NCBI GenBank assembly: GCA_017431225.1
Contig: JAFRLM010000025.1
Coordinates: 60,812 to 124,811, forward strand
Reading direction: 5' to 3'
DNA: 64,000 nt
From: Erysipelotrichaceae bacterium
GTDB taxonomy: Bacteria > Bacillota_I > Bacilli_A > Erysipelotrichales > Erysipelotrichaceae
Shown: one piece after another, positions 8,000-15,151 of the stretch
Position numbering within the stretch: position 1 is the stretch's first letter
How the letters are laid out: every line of letters begins with the position of its first letter
Position numbers and translations under genes: made by a program
Notes under the pieces: generated by a model
What the model was told of the DNA's origin: nothing
The model's database searches: none
What the model saw: the letters and a program-made list of their open reading frames with translations, nothing else

Positions 8000-9481
8000 A
8001 TGAACGGGAAAATTGGTTTTGACAATCAGAAATACATCGAACTCCAGTCTGAGAATATCGAAAAGCGCATCGGACGTTTTTCTAAGCTTTATGTAGAATT
8101 CGGTGGTAAGCTTTTTGACGATTACCACGCCTCCAGAGTATTACCGGGTTTCGAGCCGGACTCCAAGATCAAGATGCTGCTGTCTTTAAAGGACCGCGTT
8201 GAGATGATGATCGTCATCAATGCGGACGACATCGAAAAGAACAAGATCCGCGGCGACCTCGGGATCACCTATTCCCAGGATATGTTCCGTCTGATCGACG
8301 CTTTCCGTGAAGTCGGTCTTTATGTCGGCAGCGTTGTCATCACCCGTTACATGAAACAGCCGGCTGCCCAGAAACTGCGCAAGCAGCTCGAAAAGAATGG
8401 CATCAAAGTCGCCTATCACTATCCGATCAACAACTATCCGAACGATATCGATCTGATCCTTTCCAAGGATGGTTTCGGAAAGAACGAATATATTGAAACA
8501 ACGAAGGAACTCGTCGTCATCACCGCGCCCGGTCCGGGCAGTGGCAAAATGGCTACCTGCCTTTCCCAGATGTACCATGACTATACCCACAATATAAAAG
8601 CAGGCTATGCGAAGTTCGAGACCTTCCCGATCTGGAACATCCCGCTCAATCATCCGGTCAACCTGGCGTATGAGGCGGCGACTGCCGATCTCAATGACGT
8701 CAATATGATCGACCCCTTCCATCTCGAAGCGTATAACGAGATCGCCGTCAACTATAACCGTGACGTTGAAGCCTTCCCTGTCTTAAGCAACTTATTGCGC
8801 AAGATCACCGGCAAGACGATCTACAAGTCCCCGACTGACATGGGCGTAAACATGGTCGGCTTCTGTATCTCCAATGACAAGGTCTGCCAGGACGCAGCCA
8901 AGAAAGAGATCGTCCGCCGTTACTATAAGGAACTCACCGCTTTACGCAAGGACGAAAGCAATGAAGAGACCGTCGCCAAGCTGGAGATGATCATGTCCAA
9001 GGCCGGTATCGACAAGAATTACCGCAAAGTCGTTGAGGAAGCGGAGAAAGTTCATAAGAAGACCGGCGAACCGGCTGTCGCAGTCGAACTGCAGAACGGC
9101 AAGATGATCACCGGCAAGACTTCCAAGCTCATGGGTGCTTCCAGCGCCTGTCTGCTCAACGCTCTTAAAGAGATCGCCGGGATCCCGGATATCAATCTGC
9201 TTTCCCAGAACATCATTGAGCCTGTTCAGAAATTAAAAACGGATTATCTCAAGGGACATAATCCGCGTCTTCATACAGATGAGGTGCTGATCGCGCTGGC
9301 GATCGAGTCAACAACAAGCGATGTCTGCCGTATGGCACTGGATGCGCTTCCGCTTCTGGAAAACTGTGAAGGTCATTCGACCGTCATTCTCTCCGAAGTC
9401 GACCGCAAGACATTCGCCAAGCTCGGTATCCGTCTGACCGAAAGTCCGGTCTACCAGTCCAAGCGTCTTTATCACAAATAA
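8000..9481 (+). CDS. DUF1846 family protein
   Basis: A 493-residue cytosolic protein of the DUF1846 family, which is widespread in Firmicutes and Actinobacteria and has no agreed function. It matches in length and in landmarks such as the N-terminal IGFDNQKYIELQSE segment and a glycine-rich loop APGPGSGKMAT with a P-loop-like GPGSGK at residues 178-183. The loop suggests nucleotide or phosphate binding, but this is an inference. The start is set by AAAGGAGG. Its last ten bases overlap the 3' end of nth on the other strand. Confidence 0.88.
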   Translation: MNGKIGFDNQKYIELQSENIEKRIGRFSKLYVEFGGKLFDDYHASRVLPGFEPDSKIKMLLSLKDRVEMMIVINADDIEKNKIRGDLGITYSQDMFRLIDAFREVGLYVGSVVITRYMKQPAAQKLRKQLEKNGIKVAYHYPINNYPNDIDLILSKDGFGKNEYIETTKELVVITAPGPGSGKMATCLSQMYHDYTHNIKAGYAKFETFPIWNIPLNHPVNLAYEAATADLNDVNMIDPFHLEAYNEIAVNYNRDVEAFPVLSNLLRKITGKTIYKSPTDMGVNMVGFCISNDKVCQDAAKKEIVRRYYKELTALRKDESNEETVAKLEMIMSKAGIDKNYRKVVEEAEKVHKKTGEPAVAVELQNGKMITGKTSKLMGASSACLLNALKEIAGIPDINLLSQNIIEPVQKLKTDYLKGHNPRLHTDEVLIALAIESTTSDVCRMALDALPLLENCEGHSTVILSEVDRKTFAKLGIRLTESPVYQSKRLYHK

Positions 9482-10104
9482 TCGCGGCAAAACTCCTTCA
9501 AAGGACAGCCTTCACATTCCGGCTTCCTGGCTTTGCAGCGGTATCTGCCGAAGAATAACAGCTGATGGTGCAGCTTCCCCCATTTCTCTTCCGGGAAGAA
9601 AGCCATCAGCTTTTTTTCAACTTCCAGGACATCATCTTTTTCCTCGGCGATGCATAAGCGTTTGGAGACTCTTTCAACATGGGTATCGACAGCGATCGCG
9701 TTTTTATGAAAGCCGACAGCCATGACGACATTCGCCGTTTTACGGCCAACGCCCGGAAGCGACATCAGTTCTTCGCGGGTCGAGGGAACGATCGAGTCAA
9801 AACGTTCTTTCAGATCATTCGCCAGACGGATGATATTGGCGGCTTTGTTGCGGTAAAGGCCTAAAGAGCGGATGCATTCCATAACGTCCAAAGGATCGGC
9901 GTTCGCCAGCGAATCCGGATCGGGATAACGTTTGAAAAGCTCCGGGGTCACCCGGTTCACATTTACGTCAGTCGTCTGTGCGCTCAGCACGACCGCGATC
10001 AACAGCTGAAAGACATTTTGAAAATGCAGCTCACAGTCCGCGTCCGGAAAGAGCGCGTCCAGTGTCTGCATGATCGTTTCTGCTTTATTGTTTTTACTGT
10101 TCAT
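9472..10104 (-). CDS. nth: Endonuclease III
   Basis: A 210-residue DNA glycosylase/AP lyase that removes oxidised pyrimidines in base-excision repair. The helix-hairpin-helix LPGVGRKTANVV holds catalytic Lys122, and Asp140 is in VDTHVERVS (E. coli Lys120 and Asp138). Four cysteines (190, 197, 200, 206) in the C-x6-C-x2-C-x5-C pattern bind a [4Fe-4S] cluster. The start overlaps the end of dnaD by 11 bases. A dnaD-nth pair is the usual Firmicute order. Confidence 0.97.
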   Translation of the reverse strand: MNSKNNKAETIMQTLDALFPDADCELHFQNVFQLLIAVVLSAQTTDVNVNRVTPELFKRYPDPDSLANADPLDVMECIRSLGLYRNKAANIIRLANDLKERFDSIVPSTREELMSLPGVGRKTANVVMAVGFHKNAIAVDTHVERVSKRLCIAEEKDDVLEVEKKLMAFFPEEKWGKLHHQLLFFGRYRCKARKPECEGCPLKEFCRDYL

Positions 10105-10603
10105 AATTCTGACGGTTCCGCAAGATCGTTTCGATATACGCCAGGGAACGTTTCTGATAACCGTCGGCTAAACGCAACGCCTGTACGATCTCCTCTTCCT
10201 TGAATTCATGTAGGAGATCAGCCAGCTTCGTTAATTCAGTCGCGGTCAGGGGACGGGCGAAGACTTCTTCGAAGGCACCGAAAAGGTCTTCGTTCTTTAC
10301 AAATTCATATTCCTCGGTGTCTGTCTTGAAGAGACCTTCAAGATCGAACTGCAGACGGTTGTCTGTCAGCGAGATAACGAGTTTCTTCTTCTGTACCAAA
10401 CTCTTGAGCACCTTATTGACTTTCTCGACTTTCAGTCCCAGTTTTTCGGCCAAAATGCTTTGATCGATCAGGATCCCCTTTTCATTGGCGAAGTCGATAT
10501 AAAGACATACGAGCAACTCATCGGTCCCCAGGGAAAGACTTGAGGCATTTGCCAGGATCCAGTCGCGGTGACTGAAATACGGTTCTTTGTACCACTCTTT
10601 CAT
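10094..10603 (-). CDS. dnaD: DnaD-family replication initiation protein
   Basis: A 169-residue protein with an N-terminal winged-helix domain (about 1-95) and a DnaB_2/DnaD C-terminal domain (about 100-160) ending in the YIETILRN helix typical of the family. DnaD helps remodel the origin and load the helicase during replication initiation and restart in Firmicutes. It is shorter than B. subtilis DnaD (about 230 residues). It follows mtnN closely, with a GGAG ribosome-binding site, and overlaps nth, so the three are probably cotranscribed with the yqe cluster. Confidence 0.88.
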   Translation of the reverse strand: MKEWYKEPYFSHRDWILANASSLSLGTDELLVCLYIDFANEKGILIDQSILAEKLGLKVEKVNKVLKSLVQKKKLVISLTDNRLQFDLEGLFKTDTEEYEFVKNEDLFGAFEEVFARPLTATELTKLADLLHEFKEEEIVQALRLADGYQKRSLAYIETILRNRQNYEQ

Positions 10604-10605
10604 AG

Positions 10606-11283
10606 TCAGCTCCGGATCAGGGCCTCCGTCAGGACTGCGGCATTCTCGCAGGCCTGTGCCAGGTTGAAATCAAAATTCCTATAGTCGCCCTGTACGAGCG
10701 TCGCGTCCGAGATCGAACGGATGACATTGAAAGGAACGTTGAAATTCGTGCAGACACGGCCGACAGAACTTCCTTCCATCTCACCGCACTGTGTGCCCGG
10801 ATAGTATTTCAGGATCGTATTGACCTGCGACTTGCGGTAGATAAAGGAATCACCGGAAACGATCGGTCCGAAATGAACAGCGTACTTGTCGGAGATCTCC
10901 TTACGGATCTTCTCATTCACCTCCGCACAGCGGAAGCTGATGTTCTTGCATTCAAAGCCTCTCTTCCAGTTGTCGCTGGGGATATCCATATCCCAGTCCG
11001 CGACCTGGGTGCCGACGACGATATCGCCGACATGTACATCCGGGCTCAGGGATCCGGCACAGCCGATATTGATCACGAGTTCCGGTTTATACTTCAGGAT
11101 CAGCAAGGTCGTATTCATCGCCGCGTTGGCTTTTCCGATCCCACATTTTGTCAGGACGACTTCTTTTCCGCTGATCTCTCCACGGTAAAAGACAGCGCCG
11201 TTGCGCTTTTCTGTTTTCCAGCCGCTGCTGCGGGAGAGGAATGCATCTCTTTCTTCGTCCATTGCGGCAATGATACCGATCAT
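10606..11283 (-). CDS. mtnN: 5'-methylthioadenosine/S-adenosylhomocysteine nucleosidase
   Basis: A 225-residue nucleosidase that cleaves MTA and SAH, clearing by-products of SAM-dependent reactions. The nucleoside phosphorylase fold is supported by GIIAAMDEE at the N-terminus (Glu11), MEGSS with Glu170, and SDAT with Asp193; these correspond to catalytic Glu12, Glu174 and Asp197 of the E. coli enzyme. An AGGAGGAC ribosome-binding site lies in the last codons of the methyltransferase gene before it. Its place after a SAM-dependent methyltransferase fits its role. Confidence 0.95.
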   Translation of the reverse strand: MIGIIAAMDEERDAFLSRSSGWKTEKRNGAVFYRGEISGKEVVLTKCGIGKANAAMNTTLLILKYKPELVINIGCAGSLSPDVHVGDIVVGTQVADWDMDIPSDNWKRGFECKNISFRCAEVNEKIRKEISDKYAVHFGPIVSGDSFIYRKSQVNTILKYYPGTQCGEMEGSSVGRVCTNFNVPFNVIRSISDATLVQGDYRNFDFNLAQACENAAVLTEALIRS

Positions 11284-11284
11284 A

Positions 11285-11977
11285 TTAATGTCCTCCTATG
11301 AGTAAGATCTTTTCTTCCGGGATGAAATCTTTTACCACCCGGACCTTGAAGCCGGCGGCCTCCATTTTCTGCTGCAGCAGTTCCGGTTCATAGACCGTCT
11401 GCTGATGATGTTCAATGATCGTACCTTCCTCAGTGAAGAAAACGAAGTTCTCCATCAGGGTGGATTCGTACGGATCGCTCAATATCGTCCATTGATATCC
11501 TGTCTGATCGCTCAGGATCCCCTCTTCGATATACTCTTCTTCGAATTCTTTGATCCTTCTCGGGTCATGAACATCGAAGATCAGTCTTCCGTTTTCCTTT
11601 AAATGGGCAATACAGCTTTTAAAGAACGGATCGAGTTCCTCTTCCTCAAGATAGTTGATACTGTCGAGAGTCGAAAGGATACAGTCAAATTTTCTGTCTA
11701 ACTTGAAATTGCTCATATCGAGCTTCAGGTATTCACCGGTAAAGCCGTTCTCACGGGCGATCTCCTGCATATGCACAGACAGATCACTGGCAGTGACTTC
11801 ATAACCCTTCTCGCTCAGAAGCTTCGCCAGATTGCCCGATCCCGAGGCCAGCTCGAGGATCGTCTGCGGTTTCCCCTCTTCGATATACGGGAGCCAGAGC
11901 GCGTACTGTTCCGGATCGATCAGAAGCTCATCGTAGTATTTCGCGAGCAGACTGTAATTGTCTAGTTTTCTTTGCAT
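11285..11977 (-). CDS. yqeM: YqeM-like SAM-dependent methyltransferase
   Basis: A 230-residue class I methyltransferase. The SAM-binding motif I is ILELASGSGN (about residues 41-50), followed by the acidic residue in VTASDLS and motif LKLDMSNF. The substrate is unknown. The position, the last gene of yqeG-H-I-K-L-M, is the same as in B. subtilis, which supports the YqeM name. It overlaps rsfS by 16 bases. The yqeM neighbourhood links it loosely to ribosome or tRNA metabolism, but no function is shown. Confidence 0.9.
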   Translation of the reverse strand: MQRKLDNYSLLAKYYDELLIDPEQYALWLPYIEEGKPQTILELASGSGNLAKLLSEKGYEVTASDLSVHMQEIARENGFTGEYLKLDMSNFKLDRKFDCILSTLDSINYLEEEELDPFFKSCIAHLKENGRLIFDVHDPRRIKEFEEEYIEEGILSDQTGYQWTILSDPYESTLMENFVFFTEEGTIIEHHQQTVYEPELLQQKMEAAGFKVRVVKDFIPEEKILLIGGH

Positions 11978-12288
11978 AAGAGATCTTTCCAGAGTTCTTC
12001 AAGGGCATAGTAATCTCTGGCTGCGCCCCAGAAAACATGGACCAGGATCTCATCGATCTGGATGAGATACCATTCGGAGTCCTTATGACGGTCGATCAGA
12101 CGGATCTCGTGTTCCGCCGCGCATTTATCCTCCAGGTCATCGATGATCGAAGAAGCGTGCGCTTCGTTGCGGGCGCTGCAGATCACCGCGTAATCATAGA
12201 ACGGATTCTGTGCGCGGAAATCAAGAACAGTGATATCGTCCCCGATCTTTTCGTCGATTCTTTCTTTAATGAACTCCAGTAACTCCAT
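11962..12288 (-). CDS. rsfS: Ribosomal silencing factor RsfS
   Basis: A 108-residue protein of the RsfS/YbeB/Iojap family that binds uL14 and blocks joining of the ribosomal subunits when nutrients are short. Family landmarks are the DITVLDFRAQNPFYDYAVICSARN segment (residues 18-41) and WYLIQIDEILVHVFWGAARDYYALEELW near the end. Length is typical. It overlaps the yqeK gene upstream by 23 bases and yqeM downstream by 16, so its translation is tightly coupled to theirs. Confidence 0.95.
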   Translation of the reverse strand: MELLEFIKERIDEKIGDDITVLDFRAQNPFYDYAVICSARNEAHASSIIDDLEDKCAAEHEIRLIDRHKDSEWYLIQIDEILVHVFWGAARDYYALEELWKDLLCKEN

Positions 12289-13039
12289 ATTTTTCTTCTA
12301 AATACCTTTCTACATTTTTTCTTAAGAGAGCGTAACCTTCTTCAAGGTCTGCGATCGAAGCTTCGAGGATCCCGTCATTGAGTTTGCGTAACGGTTCCCG
12401 TTTATCGGCGATATAGAGGATCTTTGCCAGGATGTCCTCGCTTTCGCCATCGCTGTGATGGTAGATCGCGTTGAGCACCTGCTCATCATCGTAATGACAG
12501 ACTTCCTTCAGGAAATACGGTGCGGTATAGGCATGTTTGATCTGCGGCGGCGCGGACAGATGACTGTCTGCGTAGCGCGTCAGGATCGCGTCGTTTTCTT
12601 CCTCGGTGTATTTTTTGAGAATATCGTGCAGCAGTCCCGCGCGGTACGCTCTTTTGGGATCGAAGCCGTGACTTTCCGCCAGGATCTTCGCGGTTTCCGC
12701 GACACTGACGGAATGGCGGTAACGCTTCTCATTCATCATCGGCTTGATCAGCTTTTTGATGAGACGGTTATTCTTCATGATCGCCTTCAGCGAGATCTCC
12801 CCGGCATCTTTCAGATCAAAGAGAGAACTTGCGGGCGTATGGGAAAGAAAAGTCCCTTTCGGTTTATCACCGGTCTCCAATCGGACCGGAAGGCCGTCGA
12901 GCTCTTTCTGCAGAAGTTTGATAAAAAAGACTTTCGGATCCAGGACCAGGATCGTGACATGTTTCTCTGTCTCGCATGCCCTGGCAATGAATTCGCGTTC
13001 ATCCTTTTTAATGGGTGCAAAATATCCGGAGATCGTCAT
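12266..13039 (-). CDS. yqeK: YqeK-type HD phosphohydrolase with a reduced NadD-like N-terminus
   Basis: A 257-residue protein. Residues about 92-257 form a YqeK HD domain (family activity: symmetrical Ap4A hydrolysis), with RYRHS (His109), LLHD (His138-Asp139), His194-His195 and ADK (Asp212). Residues 1-91 are extra. MTISGYFAPIKKDE and the ASSLFDLKDAGEISLKAIMK stretch resemble the ends of a nicotinate-nucleotide adenylyltransferase (NadD), but the GTFDPIHxGH nucleotide-binding motif and most of the fold are absent. Relatives often have nadD next to or fused with yqeK, so this looks like a decayed fusion. The start overlaps the yhbY stop by four bases, so no upstream extension is possible. Confidence 0.88.
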   Translation of the reverse strand: MTISGYFAPIKKDEREFIARACETEKHVTILVLDPKVFFIKLLQKELDGLPVRLETGDKPKGTFLSHTPASSLFDLKDAGEISLKAIMKNNRLIKKLIKPMMNEKRYRHSVSVAETAKILAESHGFDPKRAYRAGLLHDILKKYTEEENDAILTRYADSHLSAPPQIKHAYTAPYFLKEVCHYDDEQVLNAIYHHSDGESEDILAKILYIADKREPLRKLNDGILEASIADLEEGYALLRKNVERYLEEKYGVTGVH

Positions 13040-13326
13040 GGAAGCCGGATCACCCTTTCCTTAAAAGGTTTATAAAGCAGGATCGTATGGCCGATCTCCT
13101 GAACGATCGTTGAGGAGGATGCGGCGCTGAGTTCGATCGCGGCCTCATGAACTGTGATCTCGCAGCTCTTTAAAAGCGAGACCTTGATCAGCTCGTGGGT
13201 ATTAAAAGCATGCAGCACGGATTCGATCAGGTTATCACTGATGTTGTCTTTACCGATCGTGATGATCGCTTTTTCCTTGGAACCCAATGCACGCAGATAG
13301 CGTTTCTGTTTACCAGTTAAAATCAT
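13036..13326 (-). CDS. yhbY: YhbY/YqeI RNA-binding protein (CRM domain)
   Basis: A 96-residue single CRM-domain protein that associates with pre-50S particles. The N-terminal LTGKQKRYLRALGSK and the IGKDNISDNLIE segment (GxxG-type RNA-binding loop) are diagnostic. Length is typical. It overlaps yqeH upstream and yqeK downstream by four bases each (ATGA), giving a continuous coupled operon. aroE, which lies between yqeH and yqeI in B. subtilis, is absent here. Confidence 0.95.
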   Translation of the reverse strand: MILTGKQKRYLRALGSKEKAIITIGKDNISDNLIESVLHAFNTHELIKVSLLKSCEITVHEAAIELSAASSSTIVQEIGHTILLYKPFKERVIRLP

Positions 13327-14369
13327 AATATCGTTCCTCTTAAAGTGACGGCTGTGTTCTCCGGAACATAGACGGTCGCTTTTCTAACATTCTTTAAAGT
13401 GATGAAGCCGAAGCCGTTGATCTCAAGATCATTCTTATGGACACCGCCGAAGCTGTAGGTATCGTGACTTCCGCGGTACAGAAATCCCTTCTCATTGTTT
13501 TCGGCGTAGCGCTGCGCGTTCTCGGTCTTGGTACGGTGGATCTCCAGCTTGTTGTTGATATAGAAGATCACGCTGCAGTTTTCGTCCGGAACGATGTCTA
13601 GACGGAAAAGACCTTCCGCAAAATAGGACTGCGGACTGTAGATCTGATAGACTGCCGGTTTTAGGGCCGTTGTGAAAGTCAGCGAATGATGAAGTTCCTG
13701 AGGGATATTCATCAGAAGGTTATGCGCGGATAAAGAACCCGGTCCGTCGTAGATCTTGTATTCTCCGTAAGGGATCTCCTGGAAGCCCAGTGTCGTGCAG
13801 GGATAGGAAGACACAGTCAGCCGGTCATCTCCCAGCAGCTTATTGATCAGAGAGGATTTGCCGGTATTGAAGTTGCCGACGAAGACGATCTTTTTGGCAA
13901 CGCCGTGCACGCATTCCTCAAACAGATCACGGAAATGGTCATCCTTGGCGTGGGTCAGCAGGATATCGAAATAGCTGAATTTCAGATCCTTGATCGCCTT
14001 CAGTTCACGGGTGATATTGCGGGCGACCTTATCGAGATTGGCGTTCTTCGGTAAAAGATCGATCTTATTGATCAGGAGCAGGACCTTCTTGCCTTCAAAT
14101 GTCTTTAATACGCCTTCCTTCAGGAAACCGCTGAAGGAAAGGATATCGGTCACGACCACAAAAAGAGCGTCCGCGTAATTCTGCAGTTCCTTCGCGATCG
14201 CTTCGTTGGTGATCTCATCAAGCATATTGATCGTCAGATCATTGTAGTGACGGATACGAAAACAGCGCTGACACAGCTCCTGCTCCGCTTTCATCACATA
14301 ACCGGCCTTGCCGGGGAATTCGTTCTGCAGCACCGCGCCGCAGCCTTTACATATTTTTACTACACTCAT
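13323..14369 (-). CDS. yqeH: Circularly permuted GTPase YqeH
   Basis: A 348-residue GTPase required for 30S assembly. A zinc finger with Cys7, Cys10, Cys33 and Cys36 precedes a circularly permuted G domain. G4 NKID (101-104) comes before G1 GNFNTGKS (165-172) and G3 DGPG (208-211), the hallmark of the YlqF/YqeH order. The C-terminal part is the TNS-type RNA-recognition region. It starts inside the yqeG stop codon (ATGA overlap). Its place between yqeG and yhbY is conserved in Firmicutes. Confidence 0.97.
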   Translation of the reverse strand: MSVVKICKGCGAVLQNEFPGKAGYVMKAEQELCQRCFRIRHYNDLTINMLDEITNEAIAKELQNYADALFVVVTDILSFSGFLKEGVLKTFEGKKVLLLINKIDLLPKNANLDKVARNITRELKAIKDLKFSYFDILLTHAKDDHFRDLFEECVHGVAKKIVFVGNFNTGKSSLINKLLGDDRLTVSSYPCTTLGFQEIPYGEYKIYDGPGSLSAHNLLMNIPQELHHSLTFTTALKPAVYQIYSPQSYFAEGLFRLDIVPDENCSVIFYINNKLEIHRTKTENAQRYAENNEKGFLYRGSHDTYSFGGVHKNDLEINGFGFITLKNVRKATVYVPENTAVTLRGTIL

Positions 14370-14845
14370 TTTTTCAAAAAGATCTCTTCAAATCGGCGTA
14401 ACACGACCGTGCCGAATTCTTCTTTGGTACCGATCGGTTCACAGTAGATCGTAAAGATACCCAGGGAATTGGCACCGATGATATCTGTAAGCAGCTGGTC
14501 GCCGAGCGCAGCTGTTTCTTCCGGCCTGCAGTTTTTCTTCTTCAGGATCCGCAGATACTGATGCAGGAACGGTTTTAAAGCGAAAGGGACATATTCCACG
14601 CCGAGCCTTCTGGCGAAGGGCGCGATGCGGGAACGCTTGTTGTTGGAGAGGATCACGACATCGATCCCCTGCTCTTTCAGCTCCCGGATCTTTCGTACTT
14701 CCTTGACTCCGAGATAGGGAGAACCCAGAGGCACGATCGTATTGTCAAAATCCAGCAGCAAAAGCCGGATATTCCGTTTTACGAGTTCATTCGTATCCAG
14801 CTGGGAAAAGCGTTTCAGAGACAGATCCGGTTTAAAAACAGACAC
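14366..14845 (-). CDS. yqeG: YqeG family HAD-IIIA phosphatase
   Basis: A 159-residue HAD-superfamily phosphatase. Motif I is LLDFDNTI (Asp32, Asp34), motif II is LSNN (66-69), the motif III lysine is probably Lys91, and motif IV is GDQLLTD (115-121). The natural substrate is not established for the family. It heads the yqe operon. Translation starts at a GTG (14843-14845) with no Shine-Dalgarno sequence. The extended -10 TGCTATAAT ends five bases before it, so the mRNA is predicted to be leaderless. Confidence 0.93.
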   Translation of the reverse strand: MSVFKPDLSLKRFSQLDTNELVKRNIRLLLLDFDNTIVPLGSPYLGVKEVRKIRELKEQGIDVVILSNNKRSRIAPFARRLGVEYVPFALKPFLHQYLRILKKKNCRPEETAALGDQLLTDIIGANSLGIFTIYCEPIGTKEEFGTVVLRRFEEIFLKK

Positions 14846-14850
14846 GCCTT

Positions 14851-14859
14851 ATTATAGCA
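14851..14859 (-). promoter_or_regulatory. Extended -10 promoter of the yqe operon
   Basis: Minus strand TGCTATAAT, with TATAAT at 14851-14856. Transcription from here would start at about 14845, on the GTG start codon of yqeG. No good -35 is seen at 16-18 bases. Confidence 0.6.
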
Positions 14860-14880
14860 TGTCTGTTCTTCCTTTCCGCA

Positions 14881-14907
14881 AAAGAAAGGCATAACCGGAG
14901 TTATGCC
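14881..14907 (-). terminator. Terminator after the small gene downstream of parC
   Basis: Stem GGCATAAC/GTTATGCC (14888-14907) with a 4-base loop, followed on the minus strand by TTTCTTTT. It closes the parE-parC-small gene transcript before the yqeG promoter. Confidence 0.8.
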
Positions 14908-14914
14908 CTGCGCT

Positions 14915-15115
14915 TTAAAGCTTGAATGTGACTTCGCCGTCAGCCTGTTCGGCAACAACGTAAGTTTCCTGCTCGACCGGCTTGAAATAGACGTTTAATG
15001 TATTGATATCTTTCTGCTTTAAGCCTTTCTCGACTAAAGCGGACTTGATCTGTTTTTCCAACTCATTCAGAGAAGTATCAACGCCGTTCGCCTGAACAGT
15101 ATATACGATCTTCAT
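14915..15115 (-). CDS. Small conserved protein (DUF6465-like)
   Basis: A 66-residue protein beginning MKIVYTVQANG, with a following helix and a VTFKL end; all alpha/beta, no membrane segment or catalytic motif. I recall similar short proteins in Firmicutes under DUF6465, without a known role. The start at 15115 is chosen because TAGGAGGT lies about nine bases before it. An in-frame ATG 33 bases upstream would put that ribosome-binding site inside the coding sequence. It follows parC by about 40 bases and ends at a strong terminator, so it is probably cotranscribed with parEC. Confidence 0.7.
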   Translation of the reverse strand: MKIVYTVQANGVDTSLNELEKQIKSALVEKGLKQKDINTLNVYFKPVEQETYVVAEQADGEVTFKL

Positions 15116-15151
15116 ACCGTTTTTACCTCCTAAATTTATATCATACACTCA

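Noticed and set aside
15116..15148. 11-codon N-terminal extension of the small gene after parC
   Set aside because: It would put the only good Shine-Dalgarno sequence (TAGGAGGT) inside the coding region; the ATG at 15115 is better placed.
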